A DNA stretch of 64,000 nt from Roseococcus sp. SDR (GTDB lineage Bacteria > Pseudomonadota > Alphaproteobacteria > Acetobacterales > Acetobacteraceae). Made by a program: the position numbers and the translations under genes. The stretch lies in the NCBI RefSeq assembly GCF_019083995.1, contig NZ_JAHRCU010000010.1:62001-126000 (forward strand), in the 5' to 3' direction. The notes under the pieces were generated by a model. That model was not told the origin of the DNA. It was given only the letters and a program-made list of their open reading frames with translations, and searched no databases. How positions within the stretch are numbered: position 1 is the stretch's first letter; each line of letters opens with the position of its first letter. Shown here one piece after another: positions 1 through 7,159 of this stretch.

Positions 1-497
1 AAGGCGGCCAGCGTCTTGGCGATCTCGGTCTTGTTCTCGACCGAGAAGGAATGCATGTAGTCGTACTTGTCCTTCATCTCCTTGTACTTCAGGAAGGCCG
101 TGTATTCGATTTCCGGCATCCCGATGGTATCGAGAAGATGGCTGTAGGCGGCGATGTGGATCGTCTCGGTGTTGCTGAACGCCGACATCATCATCAGCAC
201 TTCGGTCGGCTTGAAGACCTGGCTGTACTGCTTCATGTAGCAGTTGTTCACCTCGACATCCGCCTGGGTGAAGAAGCGGAAGATCTGCGTGAGCAGGTTC
301 TTCTCACCGGGGGTGAGGTTCTTCTGCCAGTCCTTCACGTCATCGGCGAGCGGCACCTCCTCCGGCAGCCAATGGATGCGCTGCTGCTGCAGCCAGGCCT
401 CATAGGCCCAAGGGTAGCGGAAGGGCTTGTAGACCGGGTTGGAGGTCAGGAGGTCGAACTTCACGGGAAGCTCGTCAATGGAAATGCCGTCAGCCAT
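1..497 (-). CDS. nrdB: Ribonucleotide reductase class I, beta subunit (partial, 3' end outside window)
   Basis: This is the radical-carrying small subunit of class I ribonucleotide reductase, which works with the NrdA encoded just upstream to make deoxyribonucleotides. About 165 N-terminal residues are visible; the gene runs off the left edge. The start is the ATG at 497, reading MADGISIDELPVKF. Conserved di-iron ligands are visible as D80 in FFTQADVE and E111/H114 in TETIHIAAY, and Y118 occupies the radical tyrosine position, so this is a tyrosyl-radical type. There is no N-terminal ATP-cone in this subunit. It follows nrdA in the same direction with a 219-base spacer filled by a pair of inverted hairpin repeats and an AT-rich core. 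Family assignment is firm; only the C-terminus is unseen. Confidence 0.95.
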   Translation of the reverse strand, partial: MADGISIDELPVKFDLLTSNPVYKPFRYPWAYEAWLQQQRIHWLPEEVPLADDVKDWQKNLTPGEKNLLTQIFRFFTQADVEVNNCYMKQYSQVFKPTEVLMMMSAFSNTETIHIAAYSHLLDTIGMPEIEYTAFLKYKEMKDKYDYMHSFSVENKTEIAKTLAA

Positions 498-527
498 GGC
501 TTTGCCCCGGATTGGATGGTGTTGAAG

Positions 528-580
528 CCAGGGGCTCTGCCCCTGGGACCCCGGCAGGAAACTTAGTTTCCTGCACCTTC
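528..580 (+). repeat. Two-hairpin intergenic repeat, copy 1
   Basis: Hairpin A (528-546) has AGGGGC paired with GCCCCT around TCT. Hairpin B (554-574) is GCAGGAAAC-TTA-GTTTCCTGC, followed by the tail CACCTTC. It forms a tail-to-tail inverted pair with the copy at 654-707; the 27 bases at 554-580 are exactly repeated in inverse at 654-680. The 73 bases between the two (581-653) are strikingly AT-rich for this genome and could carry a promoter for nrdB. Confidence 0.8.
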
Positions 581-653
581 TTTGTATTTAGATCGGCCCA
601 AAAACTCGCAAGGACCAAGAAAAAAATTTATTTGGCGAAATAATCAATCAGAT

Positions 654-707
654 GAAGGTGCAGGAAACTAAGTTTCCTGCTGGGGAGTGTGAGGGGCAAA
701 GCCCCTC
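654..707 (-). repeat. Two-hairpin intergenic repeat, copy 2
   Basis: Inverse partner of the copy at 528-580. Hairpin A is 691-707 (GAGGGGC-AAA-GCCCCTC), 9 bases beyond the nrdA stop codon, and hairpin B is 660-680. On the minus strand this could act as a terminator or attenuator between nrdA and nrdB, although there is no long U-tract. Confidence 0.8.
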
Positions 708-716
708 ATGACCCCT

Positions 717-2567
717 TTACTGGCACGCCAGACACTCTTCATAATTGGTCGAAGCCGGCGGCGGTGCTTGCAGTGGGAGCGTCGCCTCGTCCTTGTGGCG
801 CGTCATCACATCGCTCTGGCCCACCACCTTTTCGCTGACGGCGTCGGCGCGCTGGATGGAGAGGCTGCGGCAGTAGTAGAGCGACTTCACGCCCTTCTTC
901 CACGCCATCATGTGGATCTGGTGCAGGTCCCGCTTGTGGACGTTCGCGGGCAGGAAGAGGTTGAGCGACTGCGCCTGGCAGATGAAGGGCGTGCGGTCGG
1001 CCGCGTGTTCCACCACCCAGCGCTGGTCGAGCTCGAAGGCGGTCTTGAAGACGGCCTTTTCCTGCTCGGTCAGGAAGTCGAGGTGCTGGACCGAGCCCTT
1101 GTTGACCGTGATGGTCGTCCAGGTGTCGCTGTCGTCGCGGCCGTGCTGCTCCAGCACCTTCTTCAGGTAGGGGTTGCGCACGATGTAGGAGCCGGAGAGC
1201 GTCTTGTGGTTGTAGACATTCGCCGCGATCGGCTCGATGCCGGGCGAGGCGCCGCCGCAGATGATGGAGATGGACGCCGTCGGCGCGATCGCCATCTTGT
1301 TCGAGAAGCGCTCCATGAAGCCGTATTCGGCCGCATCCGGGCAGGGGCCGCGCTCTTCCGCCAGCAGGCGCGAGGCGTTGTCGGCCTGGGTGCGGATGTG
1401 GCGGAACATCTTCTTGTTCCAGACCTTCGCGATCACGCTCTCGAAGGGCACGCCCATGCCTTGCAGGAAGGAGTGGAAGCCCATCACGCCGAGGCCGACC
1501 GAACGCTCGCGCATCGCGGAATAGCGGGCCTTGGCCATGCTGTCCGGCGCGGTGTCGATGAAGTTCTGGATGACATTGTCCAGGAAGCGCATGACGTCCG
1601 TGATGAAGAGCGGATCGTCCTTCCACTCCATCCAGGTCTCGAGGTTCAGCGAGGAGAGGCAGCACACGGCCGTGCGCTGCTCGCCATGCTGGTCGATGCC
1701 GGTGGGCAGCGTGATCTCGGAGCAGAGGTTCGAGGTCTTCACCTCGAGGCCGGCGAGCTTGTGGTGCTCGGGGCGGGCGTTGTTCACATGGTCAGAGAAG
1801 ATGAAGTAGGGCTCGCCCGTCTCGATGCGGGCGGTGAGCATGCGGATCCAGAGCGAGCGGGCCGAGACGGTGCGCACGATGGCGCCGTCCTTGGGCGAGG
1901 TGAGCGCCCAGGCCTCGTCATTCTCGACGGCGCGCATGAACTTGTCCGACAGCAGGATGCCGTGGTGCAGGTTCAGCGCCTTGCGGTTCGGATCACCGCC
2001 GGTCGGGCGGCGGATCTCGATGAATTCCTCGATCTCCGGGTGGGAGACGGGCAGGTAGACGGCGGCCGAGCCGCGGCGCAGCGAGCCCTGGGAGATGGCG
2101 AGGGTGAGGCTGTCCATCACGCGGATGAAGGGCACGATGCCGGAGGTCTTGCCGTTCTGGCCGACCTTCTCGCCCAGCGAGCGGAGATTGCCCCAGTAGG
2201 AGCCGATGCCGCCGCCCTTCGACGCCAGCCAGACATTCTCGTTCCAGAGGCCCACGATGGAGTCGAGGCTGTCATTCGCCTCGTTCAGGAAGCAGCTGAT
2301 CGGCAGCCCGCGCGTCGTTCCCCCGTTCGACAGCACAGGCGTGGCCGGCATGAACCAGAGCTTGCTGATGTAGTCGTAGAGGCGCTGCGAATGGGCGGCG
2401 TCATCGCCATAGGCCGAGGCCACGCGGGCAAAGAGGTCCTGGTAGGACTCGCCCGGCAGGAGGTAGCGGTCATCGAGTGTCGCGCGGCCGAAATCCGTGA
2501 GCAGGGCGTCGCGGCTGCGATCCACCTGCACCTGGAAGTGGCCCTGAAGCTGAACGGCATCGAACAC
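717..2567 (-). CDS. nrdA: Ribonucleotide reductase class I, alpha (catalytic) subunit
   Basis: This is the catalytic subunit that reduces ribonucleoside diphosphates in the cytoplasm. The start is a GTG at 2567, preceded by a good AGGGGGAAG ribosome site. The protein has 616 residues, clearly shorter than the roughly 760 of the E. coli enzyme, because the N-terminal ATP-cone is absent. Catalytic features are intact: N280-L-C282-S-E284 (thiyl-radical site), C92 and C302/C303 as the redox cysteine pair, a YY pair at 564-565 for radical transfer, and the C-terminal C612/C615 shuttle in ECLACQ. It is transcribed leftward ahead of nrdB. The upstream region has a candidate pair of NrdR boxes. Without an ATP-cone in either visible subunit, overall activity control by dATP is probably missing or handled otherwise. 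Confidence 0.96.
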   Translation of the reverse strand: MFDAVQLQGHFQVQVDRSRDALLTDFGRATLDDRYLLPGESYQDLFARVASAYGDDAAHSQRLYDYISKLWFMPATPVLSNGGTTRGLPISCFLNEANDSLDSIVGLWNENVWLASKGGGIGSYWGNLRSLGEKVGQNGKTSGIVPFIRVMDSLTLAISQGSLRRGSAAVYLPVSHPEIEEFIEIRRPTGGDPNRKALNLHHGILLSDKFMRAVENDEAWALTSPKDGAIVRTVSARSLWIRMLTARIETGEPYFIFSDHVNNARPEHHKLAGLEVKTSNLCSEITLPTGIDQHGEQRTAVCCLSSLNLETWMEWKDDPLFITDVMRFLDNVIQNFIDTAPDSMAKARYSAMRERSVGLGVMGFHSFLQGMGVPFESVIAKVWNKKMFRHIRTQADNASRLLAEERGPCPDAAEYGFMERFSNKMAIAPTASISIICGGASPGIEPIAANVYNHKTLSGSYIVRNPYLKKVLEQHGRDDSDTWTTITVNKGSVQHLDFLTEQEKAVFKTAFELDQRWVVEHAADRTPFICQAQSLNLFLPANVHKRDLHQIHMMAWKKGVKSLYYCRSLSIQRADAVSEKVVGQSDVMTRHKDEATLPLQAPPPASTNYEECLACQ

Positions 2568-2623
2568 GGTACTTCCCCCTCAATTCCCCGGCCCCGGGTT
2601 ATGCCTGAAGCCCTGGCGCTCGG

Positions 2624-2671
2624 CAACTAGATATAGACAGCGGAGGGTTAATGGCCACCACATGCTGTGGT
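2624..2671 (-). promoter_or_regulatory. Candidate NrdR-box pair upstream of nrdA
   Basis: On the minus strand, CTATATCTAGTTG (2624-2636) closely resembles the second half of the NrdR-box consensus known for nrd promoters. A second palindrome, CCACAGCATGTGG (2658-2670), lies with its centre about 32 bp away, close to the three-turn spacing typical of NrdR box pairs. The distal box is more degenerate. Its position 60-105 bases upstream of nrdA fits repression of the nrd genes. The nrdR gene itself is not in this window. Confidence 0.45.
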
Positions 2672-2733
2672 TTCCGGGCCGATCTTCCCCTCGCGGGAAA
2701 GTCTTGTAACTCTGCCGATGTTCTGGGTTCGTT

Positions 2734-2871
2734 CATATCCTGTCACGGGGCTGGCGTCCATCACGAACGCGGCCTGGGTGTGTCATGGCAGCCACAGGAT
2801 ATGGGGGGAAGCGGAATCCGGGGCTGGGGGAAAGCATCCCCCGAATCCACAGGAAGGGCGGGGCTGTGGAT
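2734..2871. promoter_or_regulatory. Upstream nrd region with two spaced inverted repeats
   Basis: The spacer between nrdA and the M20 peptidase (2568-3000) has no convincing gene. It contains CATATCCTGT (2734-2743) inverted as ACAGGATATG (2794-2803), and ATCCACAG (2845-2852) inverted as CTGTGGAT (2864-2871). The second pair resembles the core of DnaA boxes (TTATCCACA), and DnaA is known to act at nrd promoters in other bacteria. The link to DnaA here is inference from sequence similarity only. Confidence 0.3.
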
Positions 2872-2880
2872 GGAATCGGG

Positions 2881-2928
2881 CCGAGGGGCCAGCCCCTCGG
2901 GCTCCCCGGCAGGGAACCAGTTCCCTGC
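2881..2928 (+). repeat. Two-hairpin intergenic repeat, copy 3
   Basis: Hairpin A is 2881-2900 (CCGAGGGGC-CA-GCCCCTCGG) and hairpin B is 2909-2928 (GCAGGGAAC-CA-GTTCCCTGC). It is the + oriented half of a tail-to-tail pair with copy 4 at 2949-3000. Compared with copy 1, both arms of hairpin B carry matching changes, so pairing is kept. Confidence 0.8.
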
Positions 2929-2948
2929 ACCCAAATCAGTTGGAAGAT

Positions 2949-3000
2949 CCAAGAAACTCGGTTTCTTGGTGGGTGAGCGCGAGAGGGCAAAGCCCTCTCG
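2949..3000 (-). repeat. Two-hairpin intergenic repeat, copy 4
   Basis: Hairpin A (2980-3000, CGAGAGGGC-AAA-GCCCTCTCG) starts directly after the stop codon of the leftward M20 peptidase gene, and hairpin B is 2949-2969 (CCAAGAAAC-TCG-GTTTCTTGG). Placed this way it is a plausible factor-independent-like terminator for that gene. Confidence 0.8.
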
Positions 3001-4287
3001 CTATTCGACCGGCTGCAATCCACACCAGTCCGCGATGAAGCAGGCCATCGCCAAAGTCGTGGTCTTCAACTGCTCCAGATTGGTGCGCTCGTCGAAGCCG
3101 TGGTTGTTCTCGCCCTTCGGGCCGTAGCAGAGCGCCGGCATGTCGAAATAGAGGCCGTAGAATCGCGTGTCGTTCACCGCCGTGGTGATGCGCGCCCCCA
3201 TCTCACCGCCCGAGGCCGCGCGATGCGCCTCGGCCAGGATGGCCTCCGCCTCGCTGCCGGGCTCGAGGACGAAGCCATCGGCCAGGAAGCCGTGCCACTG
3301 CACCTCGGGCGGGTTGTTGGAGAGGAAATTGTCGGTCCGCGCGGCCGCCGCCACGGCCTGTTCCACGCCGCGCTGGCATTCGGCCACATCCTGGCCGGGC
3401 AGCAGGCCGATGCGGCAATCCACCTCGCACCAGGCGGGTGTGGAGCTGGCCCAGTCGCCGCCGCGGATCATGCCCGGGTTGAACTTGATGGGGTCCTGCA
3501 CCTGGGCATACCAGGGGTGGGTCTTGGCCACCTCGTTCAGCTGGCGCGTGTGCTCCTGCAGCGCCTGGATCAGGTGATAGGCGCTCATGATCGCGTTGCT
3601 GCCCGATTGCGCGACGGCGACATGCACCGGCACGCCGCGCACCTTGAGGCGGAACCACATGGTGCCGGTATGGGCGCGGGTGATGGTGCCGCCGGTGGGC
3701 TCGGGGATCAGGCAGGCCTCGGCGCGGTAGCCGCGCAGCAGGGTGGCGAGCGCGCCATTGCCGGTGCTTTCCTCCTCCGTCACGGTCTGCAGGTGGACGT
3801 CCGCCGCGGGGGCGAAGCCGGCCGCGCGCAGCGCCTCCATGGCGAAGCACATGGCGGAGACGCCGGCCTTCATGTCATTCGCGCCGCGGCCGTAGAGCCA
3901 GCCATCCTTCACCGTGCCGCCATAGGGCGGGTAGCTCCACATCTCGGTGGGGCCCTCGGGCACCACGTCGATATGGCCCTGGATGATGAGGCTGCGGCCG
4001 GTGGGGGCGGCGCAGCGCTTCGACGCCACCACCTGGAAGGAGCCGGCGGGGTCCACATCCACCATGGGGCTCGCCTTGGGGTGGTCCGCCAGCGGCACAT
4101 CGGCGAGCGAGAACCGGTCCACGCTGTAGCCGCGCGCGGCGAACCAGCGGGCCATGTGGTCCTGCAGCGGCGCCTCGCGCCCGCGCAGCGAGGGGTGGCG
4201 GACGATATCGGCGAGGAAGCGGACCTGCTCGTCGAAGCCGCGCTCCACGGCGTCGCTCAGGCGGGCGAGAATGGACTTGTCCGGCAT
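3001..4287 (-). CDS. M20 family metallopeptidase (ArgE/DapE-type deacylase)
   Basis: This is a cytoplasmic zinc-dependent amidohydrolase of the M20 family that removes an acyl or peptide group from an amino-acid derivative; the substrate cannot be read from sequence. The 428-residue protein shows the family's metal and catalytic motifs: H105 in QGHIDVVP, D138 in GRGANDMKAG, and the glutamate pair E171/E172 in VTEEESTG, with the C-terminal NNHGFDE histidine. The start chosen is the ATG at 4287 (MPDKSILARL) because GAGGAGA lies just upstream and it clears the preceding gene, which ends at 4307. It is probably co-transcribed with the peptide-type solute receptor upstream, suggesting hydrolysis of an imported peptide-like compound. 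The stop codon abuts a hairpin repeat. Confidence 0.88.
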   Translation of the reverse strand: MPDKSILARLSDAVERGFDEQVRFLADIVRHPSLRGREAPLQDHMARWFAARGYSVDRFSLADVPLADHPKASPMVDVDPAGSFQVVASKRCAAPTGRSLIIQGHIDVVPEGPTEMWSYPPYGGTVKDGWLYGRGANDMKAGVSAMCFAMEALRAAGFAPAADVHLQTVTEEESTGNGALATLLRGYRAEACLIPEPTGGTITRAHTGTMWFRLKVRGVPVHVAVAQSGSNAIMSAYHLIQALQEHTRQLNEVAKTHPWYAQVQDPIKFNPGMIRGGDWASSTPAWCEVDCRIGLLPGQDVAECQRGVEQAVAAAARTDNFLSNNPPEVQWHGFLADGFVLEPGSEAEAILAEAHRAASGGEMGARITTAVNDTRFYGLYFDMPALCYGPKGENNHGFDERTNLEQLKTTTLAMACFIADWCGLQPVE

Positions 4288-4306
4288 GGTCTCTCCTCGA
4301 AGGCGC

Positions 4307-5872
4307 TCAGTCCGCGGGCGAGGCGAGCAGCGCGTTGGTGTACCAGATGGGGCTCGCATCATAGCGCACACGCGCGCGCTGCGCCGCCCAGCTCACGCGG
4401 AGATAATGCACGGGGATCACGCCGAGATCATCGGTGGCCGCCCGCATCGCCTGGGCGGTGAGCGCATTGCGGCGCTCGGGGTTCATGGTGCGCAGCGCTT
4501 CGGAGAGGGGGGCGTCCACCGCCGGGTTGGAATAATGCTGGCGGTTGAAGGGGCCGAAGCCGGTCACCGGATCGCGCGTCGCGACCACCTGGCGGAGCAT
4601 GTTGGCCGCCGTGGAGGTGGTGAAGGTCGTCATGAACATGCCGAATTCGCGGGCCGTGGCGCGGGTGAAGAAATTGGCGGGCGGGAGCACCTCCACGCGG
4701 GTCTCGATGCCGATGCGCGTCAGGCCCTGGGCGATGGCCTGGAGGATATCGGCATCGGAGGGGATGAAGCCGTTGGGGCCGTGGATGGTCATGCGGAAGC
4801 CGTCGGGGAAGCCCGCTTCGGCGAGCAGCGCGCGCGCCCGGACGAGGTCGGTCGCCATCGGCGGCAGGCCCTGGACGCGATCCGGCAGGGCGGGGGCGGC
4901 GAATTGCTCGGCGGCGCGGCCCTGGCCGACGAGAAGGCGGGTCACGATCGCCTCGCGCGGGATGGCGAGCGAGATGGCCTGGCGCACGCGCAGGTCGCGC
5001 AGCGGGTTGCGGGGCAGCGGGTTGCCCTGCTTGTCGGTCACGAAGGGCGCCTGGTCCCGCACCGTGTCGGGCATGAGGTAGGAGGTGGTGATGCTGTCCG
5101 CCGTGAAGACGGCCAGGCGCGGGTCATTCGCCAGGCGCTGGACATCCTGCACCGGGACGGCGTCGATCAGGTCCACATCACCGGCGAGGAGGGCCGCCAC
5201 GCGCGCGCCATTGTTGGTCATGTAGCGGGTGATCACGCGGTCCCAGGGCGGGCGGGGGCCCCAGAAATCCGGGTTGCGGGTGAATTCGTGGCGCTCGCCC
5301 TGGGCGTAGCTGACATGGCGGTAGGCGCCGGTGCCGATCAGCGCGCGGCCCTGGTTGAAATCGCCGAGCTGCGCCGTCGCATGGATGCGGCGCGAGAGGA
5401 TCATGATGGAGGTGATGTCGCGGTCGAAGAAGGGCGCGGGCTCGCGCGTGATCACATGGATGGTGCGCGGGTCGATGATGCGGACTTCCGCGATGGTGCG
5501 GACCATGGGGGTGAAGGGGCCGGGCGAATTGGGCACCTGCGGCACGCGGGCGAAGGAGAAGGCGACGTCCTCCGCCTCGAAGGGCGTCCCGTCATGGAAG
5601 CGCACGCCGTCCCGCAGGCGGAATTCCCAGGTGAGGTCGTCGATGTTGCGCCAGCTTTCGGCCAGCACGGGGAAGATGCGGCTTTGCGTGTCGAGATCCA
5701 CCAGCGGGTTGAAGATCTGGCGGAGCTGCGCGTTGTTGTTGTTGGAGGAGTGGTAATGCGGGTCCATCCCCGTGGGGATGCCGGCCATGCCGATGGTGAG
5801 CGTGCGCTGGGCGGCGGCGGGAAGCGCCGTCGCGAGCAGGGCGGTGGCCAGGAGGGTGGCGCGCAGCAGCAT
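4307..5872 (-). CDS. ABC transporter substrate-binding protein, family 5 (DppA/OppA-like)
   Basis: This is a periplasmic receptor for an ABC importer of peptides, nickel or similar ligands. The 521-residue protein begins with a clear signal peptide (MLLRATLLATALLATALPAAAQ) and carries the family-5 features LTWEFRLRDGVRFHDG and the TxxDV-like segment after it, ending around residue 521 as usual for the family. No permease or ATPase gene is adjacent, so the transporter partners lie elsewhere or the receptor is orphan. The downstream M20 peptidase 19 bases away suggests a peptide-like ligand. A nearly perfect 30-base inverted repeat lies in the leader and overlaps the ribosome-binding region, which suggests control at this site. 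Confidence 0.92.
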   Translation of the reverse strand: MLLRATLLATALLATALPAAAQRTLTIGMAGIPTGMDPHYHSSNNNNAQLRQIFNPLVDLDTQSRIFPVLAESWRNIDDLTWEFRLRDGVRFHDGTPFEAEDVAFSFARVPQVPNSPGPFTPMVRTIAEVRIIDPRTIHVITREPAPFFDRDITSIMILSRRIHATAQLGDFNQGRALIGTGAYRHVSYAQGERHEFTRNPDFWGPRPPWDRVITRYMTNNGARVAALLAGDVDLIDAVPVQDVQRLANDPRLAVFTADSITTSYLMPDTVRDQAPFVTDKQGNPLPRNPLRDLRVRQAISLAIPREAIVTRLLVGQGRAAEQFAAPALPDRVQGLPPMATDLVRARALLAEAGFPDGFRMTIHGPNGFIPSDADILQAIAQGLTRIGIETRVEVLPPANFFTRATAREFGMFMTTFTTSTAANMLRQVVATRDPVTGFGPFNRQHYSNPAVDAPLSEALRTMNPERRNALTAQAMRAATDDLGVIPVHYLRVSWAAQRARVRYDASPIWYTNALLASPAD

Positions 5873-5882
5873 CGGGGCTCTC

Positions 5883-5912
5883 CTTCAGGATGAACGTAGG
5901 TTCATCTTGAAG
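5883..5912 (-). promoter_or_regulatory. Leader inverted repeat overlapping the ribosome site of the family-5 receptor gene
   Basis: CTTCA-n-GATGAAC-GTAG-GTTCATC-n-TGAAG is a 30-base inverted repeat with 12 paired positions and one mismatch per arm. On the minus strand its distal arm runs into AAGGAG, the ribosome site about ten bases before the ATG at 5872. It could be a protein operator or an RNA hairpin that masks the ribosome site; sequence alone cannot decide. Confidence 0.5.
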
Positions 5913-5935
5913 GGCGGGTGATGCGCGTCAAGCGA

Positions 5936-6148
5936 TCATCGGATGGGCCGGCGATAGAAGGCGAGCGGGATGGCGATGGCGAGGATCACGGCGATGAGCA
6001 GGATGTAGGGGATGTTCTTCGCCGTCTCGGGCGCGCCGAACTTCTCGATGAAGATCGAGACCATCAGCGCGAGGCCGATGATGCCGAAGGCCAGGAACTT
6101 GCCGCGGCCGGAGACTTCCTTCCGGACGGGCATGGTGTTGTCTTGCAT
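5936..6148 (-). CDS. Small two-helix membrane protein, unknown function
   Basis: A 70-residue protein starting at the ATG at 6148, with GAGGAAGGA upstream. Two hydrophobic stretches are visible: FLAFGIIGLALMVSIFI (about residues 18-34) and IPYILLIAVILAIAIPLAF (about 47-65), with basic residues at both ends, which fits a helical hairpin in the inner membrane. I recognise no family. It sits alone between two solute-receptor genes and may simply be a conserved hypothetical of the lineage. Codon use looks normal for the region, which supports it being real. Confidence 0.7.
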   Translation of the reverse strand: MQDNTMPVRKEVSGRGKFLAFGIIGLALMVSIFIEKFGAPETAKNIPYILLIAVILAIAIPLAFYRRPIR

Positions 6149-6228
6149 GGGTCGCGTCCTTCCTCGACGGCTTTGCGCGAGGCTAGACCCGGAGGACGGG
6201 CAGCGCCAATCAATTCAGCGCCGGCGCG

Positions 6229-7086
6229 TCACCGGATGGGCGGCGCGTCGTGCAGGCCGCCGCGCGTCCAGATGTCGTTCAGGCCGCGGGCGATGCCCAA
6301 GGGGGCGATGTTCGCCTGGCTGATGCCGAGCTCCTCCGCGTTGATCATGGCGAAGAGCGTCCAGCGCACGATGTCGAACCATTTCCAGTCGCCCTTGCGG
6401 ACGACGGGGCCGAGCGGTTCGCGGCTGATGCGCTCGGGCAGGACCATGTAGCGCTCGGCATTGGCGCCCTGCGCGTGGCGGAAGGTGCCGAGCGCGGTTG
6501 CGTCATTGGTGTAGGCGTCGCAGCGGCCGGCGAGGAAGGCGGCGCGGATCTCCTCGATGCCCTCGATCACCACGGCACGGAACTGCACGCGGTTGGTGCG
6601 GAAATAGTCGGTCAGGTTCAGCTCGGTGGTGGTGCCGGGCGCCACGCAGATGGTGGCGCCATCGAGCTGGCGGGCGGAGGTGATGCCGCTCTCGCGCTTC
6701 ACGATGAAGCCCTGGCCGTCATAGACATTGATGCCGGCGAAAGCGAGGCCGAGCGAGGCCTCGCGCCCCAGCGTCCAGGTCGTGTTGCGGACCAGCACGT
6801 CGAGCTCGCCCGATTGCAGCATGGGGAAGCGCTGGACGGCGGTGTTGGGGACGAAGCGCACCTTTTCGGCATCGCCCAGCACGGCGGCGGCGAGTGCCCG
6901 GCAGATATCGGCATCCATGCCGCGCATGATCCCGCGGCTGTCGGGGTTGGCGAAGCCCACGGAATTCACGGTGACGCCGCAGACCAGGATGCCGCGGGCG
7001 CGGATGGCGGCGACCGTGTCGGGCGCGGGCTGCGCGCTGGCCGTGCCGGCGATGAGGAGTGCCGCGAGGCCCAGGAGGAATGTCAT
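6229..7086 (-). CDS. Amino-acid ABC transporter substrate-binding protein, family 3 (AapJ/BztA-like), internally shortened
   Basis: A periplasmic receptor of the general L-amino-acid importer type. It has a signal peptide (MTFLLGLAALLIAGTASAQ) followed by the family sequence VRNTTWTLGREASLG, APGTTTELNLTDYF and KEPLGP-like SREPLGPVVRKGD. The usual C-terminal block (PLGIARGLNDIWTRGG) is present. The protein has only 285 residues where the family has about 340: the stretch normally lying between the NAEELGISQAN segment and PLKIARGLN, about 50 residues, is missing cleanly in frame near 6304-6312. No permease genes are nearby. The gene may encode a changed receptor or be a decaying paralogue. The ribosome site GGAAGG lies inside a leader hairpin. 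Confidence 0.85.
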   Translation of the reverse strand: MTFLLGLAALLIAGTASAQPAPDTVAAIRARGILVCGVTVNSVGFANPDSRGIMRGMDADICRALAAAVLGDAEKVRFVPNTAVQRFPMLQSGELDVLVRNTTWTLGREASLGLAFAGINVYDGQGFIVKRESGITSARQLDGATICVAPGTTTELNLTDYFRTNRVQFRAVVIEGIEEIRAAFLAGRCDAYTNDATALGTFRHAQGANAERYMVLPERISREPLGPVVRKGDWKWFDIVRWTLFAMINAEELGISQANIAPLGIARGLNDIWTRGGLHDAPPIR

Positions 7087-7094
7087 GCACGCGC

Positions 7095-7122
7095 CCTTCC
7101 CTGCGTGATGCTGCGGGGAAGG
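7095..7122 (-). promoter_or_regulatory. Leader hairpin enclosing the ribosome site of the family-3 receptor gene
   Basis: CCTTCCC (7095-7101) pairs with GGGAAGG (7116-7122) around a 14-base loop. Read on the minus strand, the downstream arm GGGAAGG is the likely ribosome-binding site, nine bases before the ATG at 7086. Folding would hide it. Confidence 0.4.
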
Positions 7123-7159
7123 CTAGCGGGGTTGCGCGCGGCGCGCCGTTACCTTGGCG

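Noticed and set aside
554-680. Miniature transposable element (MITE)
   Set aside because: The inverted repeats are themselves hairpins found elsewhere as single copies, and no target-site duplication is visible; the repeat-family explanation is simpler.
6229-7086. Frameshifted pseudogene
   Set aside because: The frame is continuous from signal peptide to the normal C-terminal block; the shortening is an in-frame loss, so it is annotated as a gene with a deletion.
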